30,936 nt of DNA from a virus: positions 1 to 30,936 of IMG/VR virus record IMGVR_UViG_3300027704_000097; one strand, given 5' to 3'. Shown here in pieces: positions 9,101 to 17,200 of the stretch. Every line of letters begins with the position of its first letter. Within the stretch, counting starts at the first letter, position 1. The notes beneath the pieces were generated by a model, which saw only the letters and a list, made by a program, of their open reading frames with translations, had not been told where the DNA came from and did no database searches. The translations under genes and the position numbers were made by a program.

Positions 9101-10903
9101 TGCAGACATGCCAAATCCAAATAAGCCTCCAGAAAAAACAGCATGACCTACATTTTCTAATACTGGTCTACCAGTTAGTAGGTTTTGAGCTATTGAAGTT
9201 AAACCCTCAGTTGAAGACTCCATAAAAGTAGGTACTACAACCCCGTTCCACGCATTTTCTTTTATGTACTTTCTAAACCCAACTTTAGCTACTTCTCTTT
9301 TTCCAGCTCTACTAAATAATGTTGCTCCTTGTTTTAATATTTTAGCTGTTGGTAAACTACCTAGTACACCTTCAGCTAATCCAAAACCAGTTCCAATTAA
9401 AAACTTTTCAGTATTACTATATTCAATATCATTAAACTTATATTTATCTTTTTTGGACATCATCTCCTCGTAATCCATGTCTGATATTTGATTACCAGCA
9501 GAAGATACACCAATAATACCTACACCAGCAACGCCTGTAGCCATCATAGTAGCTATTATAGGTGCCTGTGTACTTATTTCTTGCATTAGAAACTCACCAA
9601 AGTTACCATCTTTAAAAGCATCTTTAAACTGAACATCAGGAGCATAGTTAAATCTTTCTTTCTCCATTTCAATCCTATGCTGGATCTGAGTTCTTTTCAT
9701 CTTGTCAGCTGCTACTATACCTAGTACACCTAATCCCATACCAGCACCAGTATTAACACTGGCCTCAGCTATATAAGCTGCTCCTCCTAACACTATTCCC
9801 TTAGTGACGTTATAAGCTGAGTTTGCATTTTTACTTAAAGAATCATAATCTCTTCTTAGTAAATCAAATTCTAGTTCTAAATCAAACTTCTCTTTTAAAT
9901 TACTGTTATAATTTTCTCTGTTATTTTGATATGAATCATACATACCGCTTATAAGATTAGATTCTTTACTTACAAATTCATTAGCTATAGTATATTTGTC
10001 AACTATTGATTTTGGTACTTTTTTACCATTAAAAGTAAATTGCTCTTCACCTTCAACACCAGATCCAAATATAAAATTAGGATCATTTAAGTCTTTTTCA
10101 ATTTTTTCTTTGTATTTAAATTGTTCGGACTCTTCAAGTAAAGTTTGTCTAGATATAAAAGAATCATAATCTTTATTTACTTTTATTTGATTTTCATCAA
10201 AGTTGTAGTCATCATTTAAGGTTTTGTAATCTAACCTATTTTTACCTAAAAATTCTTTTTGTTTTTTTGGTGTTAATGATTTAATAAATTGATCTGTCTC
10301 ATACTTCTTTAAATCTACTATTTCTTGATCAGCTAATCTTCTTCTTAAAGTAGCCTCAAGTTCTTCGTCAGACGGTACCTTATTGTTTATTTCTGATAAT
10401 TCTATCTTAAGATTTTTAAGTTCTTTCTCGTAAGGTTTTTTTATTATTTTTTGATCTTGAGTGTAAACACCCATACCTAAGTATTGACCACGGTTCACTT
10501 CTTCTACTTCGTCAAAAAGAAATTGATCACTATATTTATCTTCTATTTCTTTAGTTAGTGTTTTAACATCTAAACTTTCATTAGCATTGTCTAATTGTTC
10601 ATATGTAAAATCTTGATCAACAAAATCCTTTTTAGGAACATATACACCCATACCGGCATAGCTGGGTAAAGAACTTTCTTGTTTTTTTACTTTTTGCTTT
10701 TCTTTTTCAGGCTTTTTCTCTTCTATGTTATTTGTTGCAGAATCAAAATCAGTGTCAAATTGTTTTCCTTGATCAAGTTTTATAGCCTCTGAAGTTATTT
10801 TACTTGACTTCATATAATCCTCAACACTTAACCCTTCGGATTCAGCATTAGTTTTTATTTGCTCAAAAGATATTTCAGAACCGTTTAAATAGAATTTATT
10901 CAT
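3155..10903 (-). CDS. Giant internal virion protein with zincin (HEIGH) domain, 2582 aa
   Basis: The start MNKFYLNGSEISFEQIKTNA resembles the N-terminus of very large marine phage virion proteins. Several parts are visible. A GMGVY motif occurs twice near residues 84 and 144. Four hydrophobic Gly/Ala-rich stretches lie at about 365-400, 440-470, 500-520 and 585-615. A metallopeptidase motif HEIGH falls at 920-924, with a probable third zinc ligand at Glu978 (PSEIVANF). Long charged helical regions follow, with a C-terminal part (about 2100-2480) holding more hydrophobic helices such as GFAQNFIFNSLSSALFAMSF. The tail is very basic and the stop is TAG. Size and position downstream of the tail and ejection genes suggest an internal protein ejected with DNA, perhaps forming a membrane conduit and cutting host or phage protein. 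I see no RNA polymerase DxDGD motif and no clear lysozyme domain. Confidence 0.85.
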   Translation of the reverse strand: MNKFYLNGSEISFEQIKTNAESEGLSVEDYMKSSKITSEAIKLDQGKQFDTDFDSATNNIEEKKPEKEKQKVKKQESSLPSYAGMGVYVPKKDFVDQDFTYEQLDNANESLDVKTLTKEIEDKYSDQFLFDEVEEVNRGQYLGMGVYTQDQKIIKKPYEKELKNLKIELSEINNKVPSDEELEATLRRRLADQEIVDLKKYETDQFIKSLTPKKQKEFLGKNRLDYKTLNDDYNFDENQIKVNKDYDSFISRQTLLEESEQFKYKEKIEKDLNDPNFIFGSGVEGEEQFTFNGKKVPKSIVDKYTIANEFVSKESNLISGMYDSYQNNRENYNSNLKEKFDLELEFDLLRRDYDSLSKNANSAYNVTKGIVLGGAAYIAEASVNTGAGMGLGVLGIVAADKMKRTQIQHRIEMEKERFNYAPDVQFKDAFKDGNFGEFLMQEISTQAPIIATMMATGVAGVGIIGVSSAGNQISDMDYEEMMSKKDKYKFNDIEYSNTEKFLIGTGFGLAEGVLGSLPTAKILKQGATLFSRAGKREVAKVGFRKYIKENAWNGVVVPTFMESSTEGLTSIAQNLLTGRPVLENVGHAVFSGGLFGFGMSAAPVLGAAAASKFADYDSYSTYRKNISEMGKLNAEFKSKHPEIPFFERVAALKGEKVKERTDFKEDKKALDKKVKELKEQNDDILYELDGNMRDKLSEESYKLHVGAIDTQETLRIEAEKIINSDQSQQSKNEKLKPLKERFDRYQQAIDLFKNPKDFGNQYHYLQESDPKQYDDIRKEAERAIKEDKGLSPEDIVSDKDLKKKSFDIYIQRQVTADIANTKELIIETGLGSVDYLNAKVIEFKTPEEAQAYEDKRRNESQEAENKKAEKEKRQPSTIKLNVVKNSNGYNLQTADPNQKNEVVLIRDQMVSNRRTRTGVHEIGHGIFTELLKIDNNSKQMKELADTIIRWTGETNKAAYDKMFSGLFGNQTADRKPSEIVANFIERVADGTIDLKSKQSRGFTGLFSSLVNKMMIGKRGDKAKIDFQGETDVIQFIGGIAKKLGDGSLSKEDLDAIRGNKEVFTKSKGEVKEGVSKSEITPRMKEQSKRAQDIYKEEGSQGVWNAIEEGLFDPLISKIVNKRRAVPGYNEQEMSDRLKFDEGGLVDLFRTYDGSVPIAAYVAKILPMRAVKLFEGILKEKFEQSYSTVDTEFLAETSLDFQTTQEETTQTEEDAEAEAQRVGGLIDPRTLMDDSLSGKATETISNNMPDFGSEKTSFKSLPDLSPETTAERFQIPVKKLIPKNNFTQGELKNTMRNLDEMFDDFVKIFPKGAVVDKAVTQKLYGTSTGLPTNVLTSFYKKGDRIDTASGLPIYDLTPVTKEQFRQELGILPDGNIPDKVFIQSPQAQTAKGLAIMFGKLVTNTTVREQLKPDEGSSQQIADIGAGKSELMLSQAIADQMYGKTYDNFKKGSESFITLNNPKDIKKAYKEAFATYNFEYEDLILEQMEKSAKAWEKSKSKLTLGKYIYEETLGRTFKRTFQGILDLEKGSLDFRSEEQIKSARESFKLLIDRIGVDSALKYVGPTVKGAYGLKSGGFKLNLETGGFDIAKGSLKYFLIGGRPDFFKNFIDNASYKSGSQSAIIDDVETTLPTVFRQRYEVEFGEQQQDRIRQAEDQREGFRQIVDTLKDLYEKNKISKNDLGMILMTFNSNGEGLVRTAAIPNLQIENLNSNNDKDYIYEHVKPARQVIQEILGLYILNKDGNNTTFDQIMEDFRVAIIPKTYDKIISKYFKSHLPKDANNKAIKAKMVDGYYLAARYNDKRVIKAIQESEEKLPPLKIVEVKKQETKQDELSKSDGDLSGRFNGIIEETKGKKNKLASANKIIPEVIARQKGATIGKYKFFVPPSADDFMGLMYAFMGEGSRGELHGQFFEETLNKPYKRGIAKLESAKQKIESDYKDLRKKYPKVSKKLSKKMPDSDFTYDQAIRIFLWKSGGFDMNETGLEPDTAEGRKLINDAFFAIAKDREIQQFARKLGLITGQEKGYIEPGRDWLVDNIASDLNSISDKIGRKQFLQEFTDNYREIFNKQNLNKIEAIYGTRFKQSLEDMLFRMEKGTNRNFGSEDARANAFADFLNGSVGTIMFFNSRSAALQTLSAANYVNWSDNNLLKAGTAFANQPQYWRDVVTLFNSDKLKQRRKGFKIDVNQAEMASSVEGSTDSYKKALRFLLKIGFTPTQAADGLAISAGGATFYRNRTKTYQKQGWDLKEAEAKAFEDFSELTDKHQQSSDPSMVSEQQANKFSRFVLSFQNTSMQYNRMMKKAALDLANRRGNPAENVSKIVYYGFAQNFIFNSLSSALFAMSFDDEEEVEKKEIRVINSMVDTILKGSGYHGAIAAMVKNTAFEVYRQESKDYGIDYAYVGIAIANVAPSIGSKFRKAYQIKQTIKYNKDLIKERGFYPGTLNPTKTGKKESFGFKGASNTFDNPAYMIGGLATSVFTNIPLDRAVKKVSNLTYVLDNSVKAWQKLALLFGWGTYDLGVKNSDGVLIKERAQDERREAGYKKSAATRKKNSKTNKRSAVEEIEYKNSIEYIEKKRAANRKKTQKN

Positions 10904-10915
10904 GTGTTGTTTTGA

Positions 10916-12436
10916 TTATTCTTCTCCTAAAACTTGATTAAGTGTGGCATATTTGTAAGATAATCCATTTATATTTGTTACTGGAGCAAACAATTCTTCT
11001 ATTGTATAATCACCACTTGATCTACCATCACTACCTGATAACATAAATTTTGTTACACCATTATCATCAATTTTCGTATTTACCGTGAGTTTATTATCTC
11101 CTAAGTGTTTTCTTAAGTTATTAGTTAAATTATCTTTTGATATTTCTAACATTTTATCTGATTTTGCTTTGTCAAGCATTTCACCATTAAAATCAACAGG
11201 ATACTCGTTAGGTTTAGCAAGTGTTTTTAGTATGTTTAGGTTGCTTGCAGGTTCTTGAGATTGTTTAGATAATACACTCAAAGCATTTATAACTTTCATG
11301 TCACTTTCTTCTGCTTTTGAGTATGTTTTTCCACCACCTGATGCTCTAGCAACAGCTAATCTATCTTCTTGTTCTTTTTGTTTAATAGCATTATATCTAT
11401 CTAATTTACCTTTGTGTAGTTTAACTGCCGTTTTGTATAAAAAACCATCCCCTTTATTTTCTTCACCAAACAAGTAATTAACAGCATCTGATTTAGCTTT
11501 TGTTCTAATCTCAATGTCTGAACTCTGTAATCTATTTATAAGGTCCTCGTTAGTTTCTTTTAAGTTAACACCAGGTATAGGATTGTCAGTGAACAAAGTA
11601 AGTAATTGATCAGTTCTAACTTGACCTGGCTTTTTTAGATTTTCTCTATATAGATTAAAGTCGTGTTCTAGGTCTGTAACATCTATTTCTTTTCCTAAAT
11701 CACCATCTTTTTGAAGAACATCAGTAATGCCTACAAATTTATCAGATATCTCTGTATCAGCAACCCTAGCTAGCGTTGTGTCGTAGTCATCAATAGAACT
11801 ATATTTGGCGTTTCCTTCTTCATCTGTACCATCTGCTATTACTAAAAATCCATTATCATCCCATTTAGCTTCATATTCTTCTTCTAAGAAACTATTAGTT
11901 CTATTCATTATAGTATCGTCAGGCTCGGCATCACCATTTTCAACAGTATTGAAATCCGCGTAACCGTCCTTGTCTGCTAACTCTTGTCTTGAACTCATTA
12001 TAGAATTTAAATTATCAAGACTCTCTACTGAGTTTTGCATCCCTGTTCTTATTTTTAAAAGTCCCTCTTGTGCTGATGCATATTCAGGTGAGTCAGAAGG
12101 AAATTCAGACATAATCTTAAAATGACCATTAGATTCAGATCTCCAATCTTTTGCTTTAGATAGAATCATTTCTGTTTGTTTCGTTGTCTTTGCATGTCCA
12201 GATGCTTCTACTAAATTATTACTAAACTTATCTGATGATCTTTTTTGAGCTGCACTTTGTTTTTCCCTACGTAGGTTATCTTTTTCTTCTTTAGCTCTTT
12301 GTAACTCACCTCTTTTTGATATACCAGCTGCTACCTTGTCTCCAAGGTCAGCAATTCCTTTACCAACGTTATAATTAACTTCGTTATTTTTATAAGCTTG
12401 ACTTACACTTTTTATTAATCCTACGTCTGCTGCCAT
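10916..12436 (-). CDS. Helical internal/ejection protein candidate, 506 aa
   Basis: I do not recognise a specific family. The product starts MAADVGLIKSVSQAYKNNEV and is mostly polar and helical. Residues about 45-75 are dense in Lys, Arg, Glu and Gln (ELQRAKEEKDNLRREKQSAA) and probably form a coiled coil; an acidic stretch rich in Asp and Glu follows at about 155-230. There is no signal peptide, membrane span or cysteine. It sits between the Gln-rich likely ejection protein and the giant virion protein, ending 12 bases before the latter's start. In podoviruses this slot commonly holds internal core or ejection proteins such as T7 gp15/gp16 analogues, so a similar role is inferred from position. 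It could instead be a chaperone or adaptor for the giant protein. Confidence 0.72.
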   Translation of the reverse strand: MAADVGLIKSVSQAYKNNEVNYNVGKGIADLGDKVAAGISKRGELQRAKEEKDNLRREKQSAAQKRSSDKFSNNLVEASGHAKTTKQTEMILSKAKDWRSESNGHFKIMSEFPSDSPEYASAQEGLLKIRTGMQNSVESLDNLNSIMSSRQELADKDGYADFNTVENGDAEPDDTIMNRTNSFLEEEYEAKWDDNGFLVIADGTDEEGNAKYSSIDDYDTTLARVADTEISDKFVGITDVLQKDGDLGKEIDVTDLEHDFNLYRENLKKPGQVRTDQLLTLFTDNPIPGVNLKETNEDLINRLQSSDIEIRTKAKSDAVNYLFGEENKGDGFLYKTAVKLHKGKLDRYNAIKQKEQEDRLAVARASGGGKTYSKAEESDMKVINALSVLSKQSQEPASNLNILKTLAKPNEYPVDFNGEMLDKAKSDKMLEISKDNLTNNLRKHLGDNKLTVNTKIDDNGVTKFMLSGSDGRSSGDYTIEELFAPVTNINGLSYKYATLNQVLGEE

Positions 12437-12476
12437 AATTTTATTTTTAATATACTATAATTTTATTTCTTTACGA

Positions 12477-13370
12477 TCATTCACCCAGACCAGGAATTGC
12501 CGATGACAGCATGGATCCGCCAGCACTAGTTAATCCACTAAAAGCGTCTGCTGTTTGTTGTCTTGCGGATTGCATCTGTGAGTTAGCAGCACCAACTTGC
12601 TCTCCTGCTATGCCAAATAAAGTGCTTTGTCTATCAAACTGCATTCCTTGTACAGCCATAGCTCCTTGAGCTTTTTGCATTTGATTTTGAGATGCTTGAT
12701 TAATAAACATCTCTTGATTTCTGGACTGAGCATCTACAGATGCCATTTGATTAGCCTGAGACATGTTAGCACCAAACTGTGCTGCTTGTAATTGTGCACC
12801 TTGATTAGAACTTGACTCTTGTGCGGTCATTTGCTGTATTTGAGCGCCTTGTTGAGCAGCCATTTGAGCGTTTTGTGATTCCTGCATACCTATTGATGCT
12901 GATGATTGTTGTAGGTTTTGACTTTGTTGACCAGCCATTGCTTGCGCTAGTGATGCTATACCACTACCACCAGCAGCACCTCGCAAACTACCCATTGTGT
13001 TTGCTAAACCTTGTTGCTGTTGCTGAGATTGATAGTCTGCTTGTTGAGTGTTAACAGTTAAATCTTCCGCTGTGTTCTGCATTCTAGAAGAAAAGTTCTG
13101 CATATTGTCTGCTCTATTTTGAACTCCTACCCCAAAATTCTCTAGGTTTTCAGCAAAGTTAGTAGCTCCAGCAGCTGTGTTTTGTAAACTACCAAATTTG
13201 TTCTCAAACTGAAAGCTCTTATACGCTCTCTTTTCTTTGCTAAAATTTGCATTAGCTTTTCGTTGAGCAGCAGCTGCTCTTTTTTTAGCTTTGCTACCTC
13301 CAATTAAACCTCCAGTTGTTCCAGCCACAGCCATGGCTCCTCCTACTATTGCTATTGCTCCAAATGTCAT
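12477..13370 (-). CDS. Gln/Ala-rich internal virion (DNA ejection) protein candidate, 297 aa
   Basis: The N-terminus is a Gly/Ala hydrophobic segment (MTFGAIAIVGGAMAVAGTTG, extending to about residue 25), followed by a basic stretch KKRAAAAQRKAN and then a long region dominated by Gln, Ala, Ser, Asn and Met. I find no cysteine, tryptophan or histidine. This layout is typical of small podovirus ejection proteins (T7 gp14 or P22 gp7 type): a membrane-inserting N-terminus with a low-complexity helical body containing SLRGAAGGSGIASLAQAMAG. It begins one base after the cupin gene stop and is followed by the two larger candidate internal proteins, so the three probably form the ejection set. The assignment rests on composition and position rather than a diagnostic motif. 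Confidence 0.75.
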   Translation of the reverse strand: MTFGAIAIVGGAMAVAGTTGGLIGGSKAKKRAAAAQRKANANFSKEKRAYKSFQFENKFGSLQNTAAGATNFAENLENFGVGVQNRADNMQNFSSRMQNTAEDLTVNTQQADYQSQQQQQGLANTMGSLRGAAGGSGIASLAQAMAGQQSQNLQQSSASIGMQESQNAQMAAQQGAQIQQMTAQESSSNQGAQLQAAQFGANMSQANQMASVDAQSRNQEMFINQASQNQMQKAQGAMAVQGMQFDRQSTLFGIAGEQVGAANSQMQSARQQTADAFSGLTSAGGSMLSSAIPGLGE

Positions 13371-13371
13371 A

Positions 13372-13860
13372 TTATTTTGTTTTTGTTTTAATTAATAATT
13401 CTAAATCAGCTTTAGTAATAAGTGGATCGCTAAAATCCTTTGCTATAAGCTCTTCTTCTATTTCTTTTAAATCAGTTTTGTCTGTAACAGACACCGTTAT
13501 GAAAACAGTATCTTCGTGCATATACAATATTCTTTTAGTTCCAGGTTTTGTAATACCATTGTATGGAGCTTCTATGTACTGAACACCATCCTCTGTTAGA
13601 ATAGAAACTTTACCTTTTAATATAAAAAAAGGATGTAATTTCTTGTGTATCTTACTTATTACTAGTTCTTTAGCTGGCATGAATATCTCTCTAATATAAC
13701 AACCATCAGCGAATGAGTGCTTTAAAGGATTTACTTTATCAAACTCTTCACCAGTTATAGCCAAGCCAGATTCAAGTAGCTCTTGTTCAAGATCTAATAC
13801 TTTATCTCTATATTCATTTACTTGTTCTAATGAATTTTCTTTTGGTTTTTCTAATTCCAT
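13372..13860 (-). CDS. Cupin-fold protein in the virion operon, 162 aa
   Basis: After a charged N-terminal helix (MELEKPKENSLEQVNEYRDK), the product shows a single small jelly-roll pattern: strands around YIREIFMPAKELVISK, then HKKLHPFFILKGKVSILTED (His72 and His76), then YIEAPYNGITKPGTKRILYM and TVFITVSVTD. This matches cupin motifs, with the PGTKR turn as the second motif. The usual metal-binding Glu of motif 1 is not obvious, so the fold may be structural and not catalytic. Similar cupin proteins occur in other phages beside tail genes. It follows the 111-aa gene and ends one base before the Gln-rich ejection protein. A role as a tail-associated or chaperone protein is inferred. Sugar binding would also fit the fold. 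Confidence 0.77.
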   Translation of the reverse strand: MELEKPKENSLEQVNEYRDKVLDLEQELLESGLAITGEEFDKVNPLKHSFADGCYIREIFMPAKELVISKIHKKLHPFFILKGKVSILTEDGVQYIEAPYNGITKPGTKRILYMHEDTVFITVSVTDKTDLKEIEEELIAKDFSDPLITKADLELLIKTKTK

Positions 13861-13888
13861 CTATTATTATAATTACACTATTAATGTT

Positions 13889-14224
13889 TTATTTACTACT
13901 TTCTGATACATCTGATCCAACCTGATACAATTCTATTTTAGTTGTTGAATCATTTTTCATCTCAACCTCTGCGAAATAACCGTTTAGTGATGATAGATTT
14001 GATTTGTTATCTTTACTAAACAATATAAAGTCTGTACCACCAGGTCTTGCTAAGGTAGTAGGTATTTGACATGTTATCACTGTAGTAGTCAAACTTGTGC
14101 ATTTACCTAACTCCACAGGCGTAGCACCAACACCGGAGGTAACTATACTTTTATAGATAGTATCACCAATTTGCAGTGATGTATTTATAGGATTACTAAA
14201 TGTCATTTGTATTGAATCTGGCAT
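13889..14224 (-). CDS. Small beta-rich virion-operon protein, 111 aa
   Basis: The product starts MPDSIQMTFSNPINTSLQIG and is rich in Ser, Thr and beta-branched residues. It contains two cysteines (GKCTS and TCQIP) and a conserved-looking block DFILFSKDNKSNLSSLNGYF before a final strand pattern EVEMKNDSTTKIELYQVG. I recall similar small proteins next to the large tail gene in uncultured marine phages, always without a function. It lies 12 bases after the giant tail gene and 28 bases before the cupin gene in the same operon. A small tail or decoration protein is the likeliest role, inferred from position. There are no membrane or signal features. Confidence 0.72.
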   Translation of the reverse strand: MPDSIQMTFSNPINTSLQIGDTIYKSIVTSGVGATPVELGKCTSLTTTVITCQIPTTLARPGGTDFILFSKDNKSNLSSLNGYFAEVEMKNDSTTKIELYQVGSDVSESSK

Positions 14225-14236
14225 ATTTTTATTTTT

Positions 14237-17200
14237 TTAAGCTGATGCTCCACTTTTTGTTACACCAAACTGTATGTTTAATGGATCTGATACAGAAGTA
14301 CCATTTGCTATAGTAGCAGCCCAAGTAAAACCTAATTTAGAAGCAGGTCCACCTTGATATTTACCGTTAGATAAAGATGTCCAAGTACTTGTATAATCTG
14401 GGTTTGTTACTTTTAAACCAAATATTTCTAATACAGTTATTTTAGGTGAATTAAGAGAACCAATTAATGATGAAGTAGCTGTTATAACTATCTGGTTTTG
14501 TCCTCCTTGCGTGTTATTATTACCTTCTTTAAGTTCGTTCCCATCTAGCTCAGCTATGATGTATCCAGTACCACGATACGTAATAGAACTACCGCTATCA
14601 ACTTCAATTCTATTGTGACCACTTAGTAGTGCAGCTTCTAACACATCACCAGTAACTAAGGTTTTAATTGCTTTTTTAGTTGTTCCCGTTGGTACAAAAA
14701 CTGTAGCTACACCCTGTCTTTTATGTGATAATAATTTATCTAAATCTAACTCTAAAGTTAAGTCTGCTAAACCATACTTAGATATTTCTAGATCACCAGT
14801 AATAGAATATGTATTACCTCTGGTAGTACCAGTAATTGTTCCGTTTGTATTTTTAAGATTAAAATCCCAATTTTCTGGTGTTGTTTTATTAAATAAGAAA
14901 ACTGTACCAGTTGTTATTGTACTAGAACCTGTAATAGCTGTACCAAGTGTTATTACAGTTCTATCTGTATTTATACCAGCAACTGTATTTGTATGAGAAC
15001 TTACTATAGTACCATCTGAATTGTGTATATTATAATCAATACTACTACCAACATAAACAGCACCAGGTATTGTAGTTGTTATAGTGCGTGTAAAGGTTAA
15101 AACAGTATCATTACTTAATGATTCATTTTCTGATAAAGTTAGTGTTGTTTCATCTGTTTCAGATAAATCAACGGCTGTAACTGTAGGAGTACCAGATATT
15201 CCAGTCCCTGAAATAACATCACCTATTATTATATCACCAACTTCACCATCAACTACTAAAGTACTAACACCACTAATTGCACCTTTTACATTAGCAGTAG
15301 AAGTTGCTGGAGCCGTAAAGCTTAAACTAGTACCAGTAGTTATGCTAGCTGTACCAGTATAAGTTAAAGTTGCTTTTTGATATTTAAAATCATCAGTACC
15401 TACTTCTTCTAATTCGCTTAATATAAAGCTTTGAGCATCTTGACCTGAAACATCAATAGCTTGCATTATCTTGCTTATGTTAGCTATATACTTGCTTGAT
15501 CCACTAATAGGTTCGTGTTCTGAGTATGAACTAATTATATCGTAAGTAGCAGAAGTAGTTACAGCTGAAAATGTTAAATCAACATCGTTAGATATACTTT
15601 GAGCAGAAGATAAAACCAAATTATTTTGATTAGTCAAAGAAGCTACAGTAACATTAAAATCAACACCACTACCAGTAACTCTGTCTCCAACAACAATTGT
15701 TCCAGAATTAGTATCTACCACTAAAGCTGTTGTGTTGCTTATTGCGTTATTAACTTTAGCTGTAGCAGTTCCAGTTCTTGTACTTGTAGTTGCTATGCTA
15801 TCACCTGGAAAAGCATACACTTGATCAGGTATAGACTTTTTTAACTTTAACTTAACTTTAACATCTGGCATTTGTTTTATAACAATATCCCCAAAGACAT
15901 TTGCATTAACTTTAGAAAAAGTTATTACTGTTCCTGATGGTATTTGACTTATAGAAGCTGGTTGTACCCTAGGAGCTGTAATAGACGTACCTTGAGTATC
16001 AGAAGTTTGACCAGGTATAACAAACCTATACGTATTAAAGCCAGCTGAAGAACCAGTATTTATATTAAATATTTGTTCTTTTAAATTTATTTCCGTACCA
16101 CTGTTACCTGTAGTTGAAACTATAAATCTTCTACCACCAGGCATTCCGTCCCATGTTACATCTGTACTCCAATCGCCAGCATCTACTACTGGAGGAGCAC
16201 TAGCAAATGTTAACTTAAATCCACTAGCCCAAGTTGCTGACTGTGTAGATAATGGTAAAAAATTAGCTTTAGTAGATGTGTGATCTGCAATATTAGCACC
16301 TGGAAACTCATTACCAGCTATAGTACCATTTGCATTAAACTTTGTTCTTTTTATTATAGTAAGTGGTTGATTATTAAACACTTGACCACTATTAGCTGAA
16401 TCATTATATTGGTTTATACCTGGATCTATTCTATAGTAAATATATTTTTCGTTAGAGTTTGTTAGCGCTGGTATAACTTCATCAAAATCATAAACACCGC
16501 TTGCTGGAATATAGTGTTGTCCAACATAAGGATGATCTTGCCAAGCATAAGTTGTTCCATGCCAAAATGAAATATTATTACCTACGCTATTGGTAGATGT
16601 ACCATAATTTGTTATTACAGTATAACTTGCTGCATCAACTGTTTTTGTTTGCTCTAACTCTCTTTTAGTTATATTAAAAGTAGCACCAGGTGTTCCAAAT
16701 ATTTTAAAGCCTCTAGTTTCACCTGAAGACAATATAGTTCTTTTAGAAAAGTTGACACCAGTTATAGATGTTGGTACTGCAACTATTTCTCTAATAGCTT
16801 TAGCAACAAATGTTATTTTATCACCAATAGGATTTTTAGATCCAAAAGTATATCTAACGGTAAAAGTAACTACAGCATCCTTGTCTGATGCACTCCAATT
16901 ATTTGTTATTCTATACATGTTATCACCGCCGCCGCCATTGCTATACACAACAGTTGCTACAGGTGCTTCATCAAATTCAAAACCTGAATCTGAAGTAAAT
17001 GCTATAGTAAATAATGTAGATTCAACATCAACAACACCTCCCGTGTAAGTATTTATACTAGTTCTACTTAAAGTAGATGTGTTTTCCTCAAATGTTTCAT
17101 GCGTTAAACCCACGCTGTATGTTGTAGTTGCAAGTGCACCTGAGTGAGATACGTTAACTGTATTACTTATATCACTAGTAACAGAAGTATCAGTAGATGC

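Noticed and set aside
3155-10903. Giant virion RNA polymerase, as in crAss-like or N4-like phages
   Set aside because: No DxDGD-type catalytic motif or other polymerase hallmark is visible.
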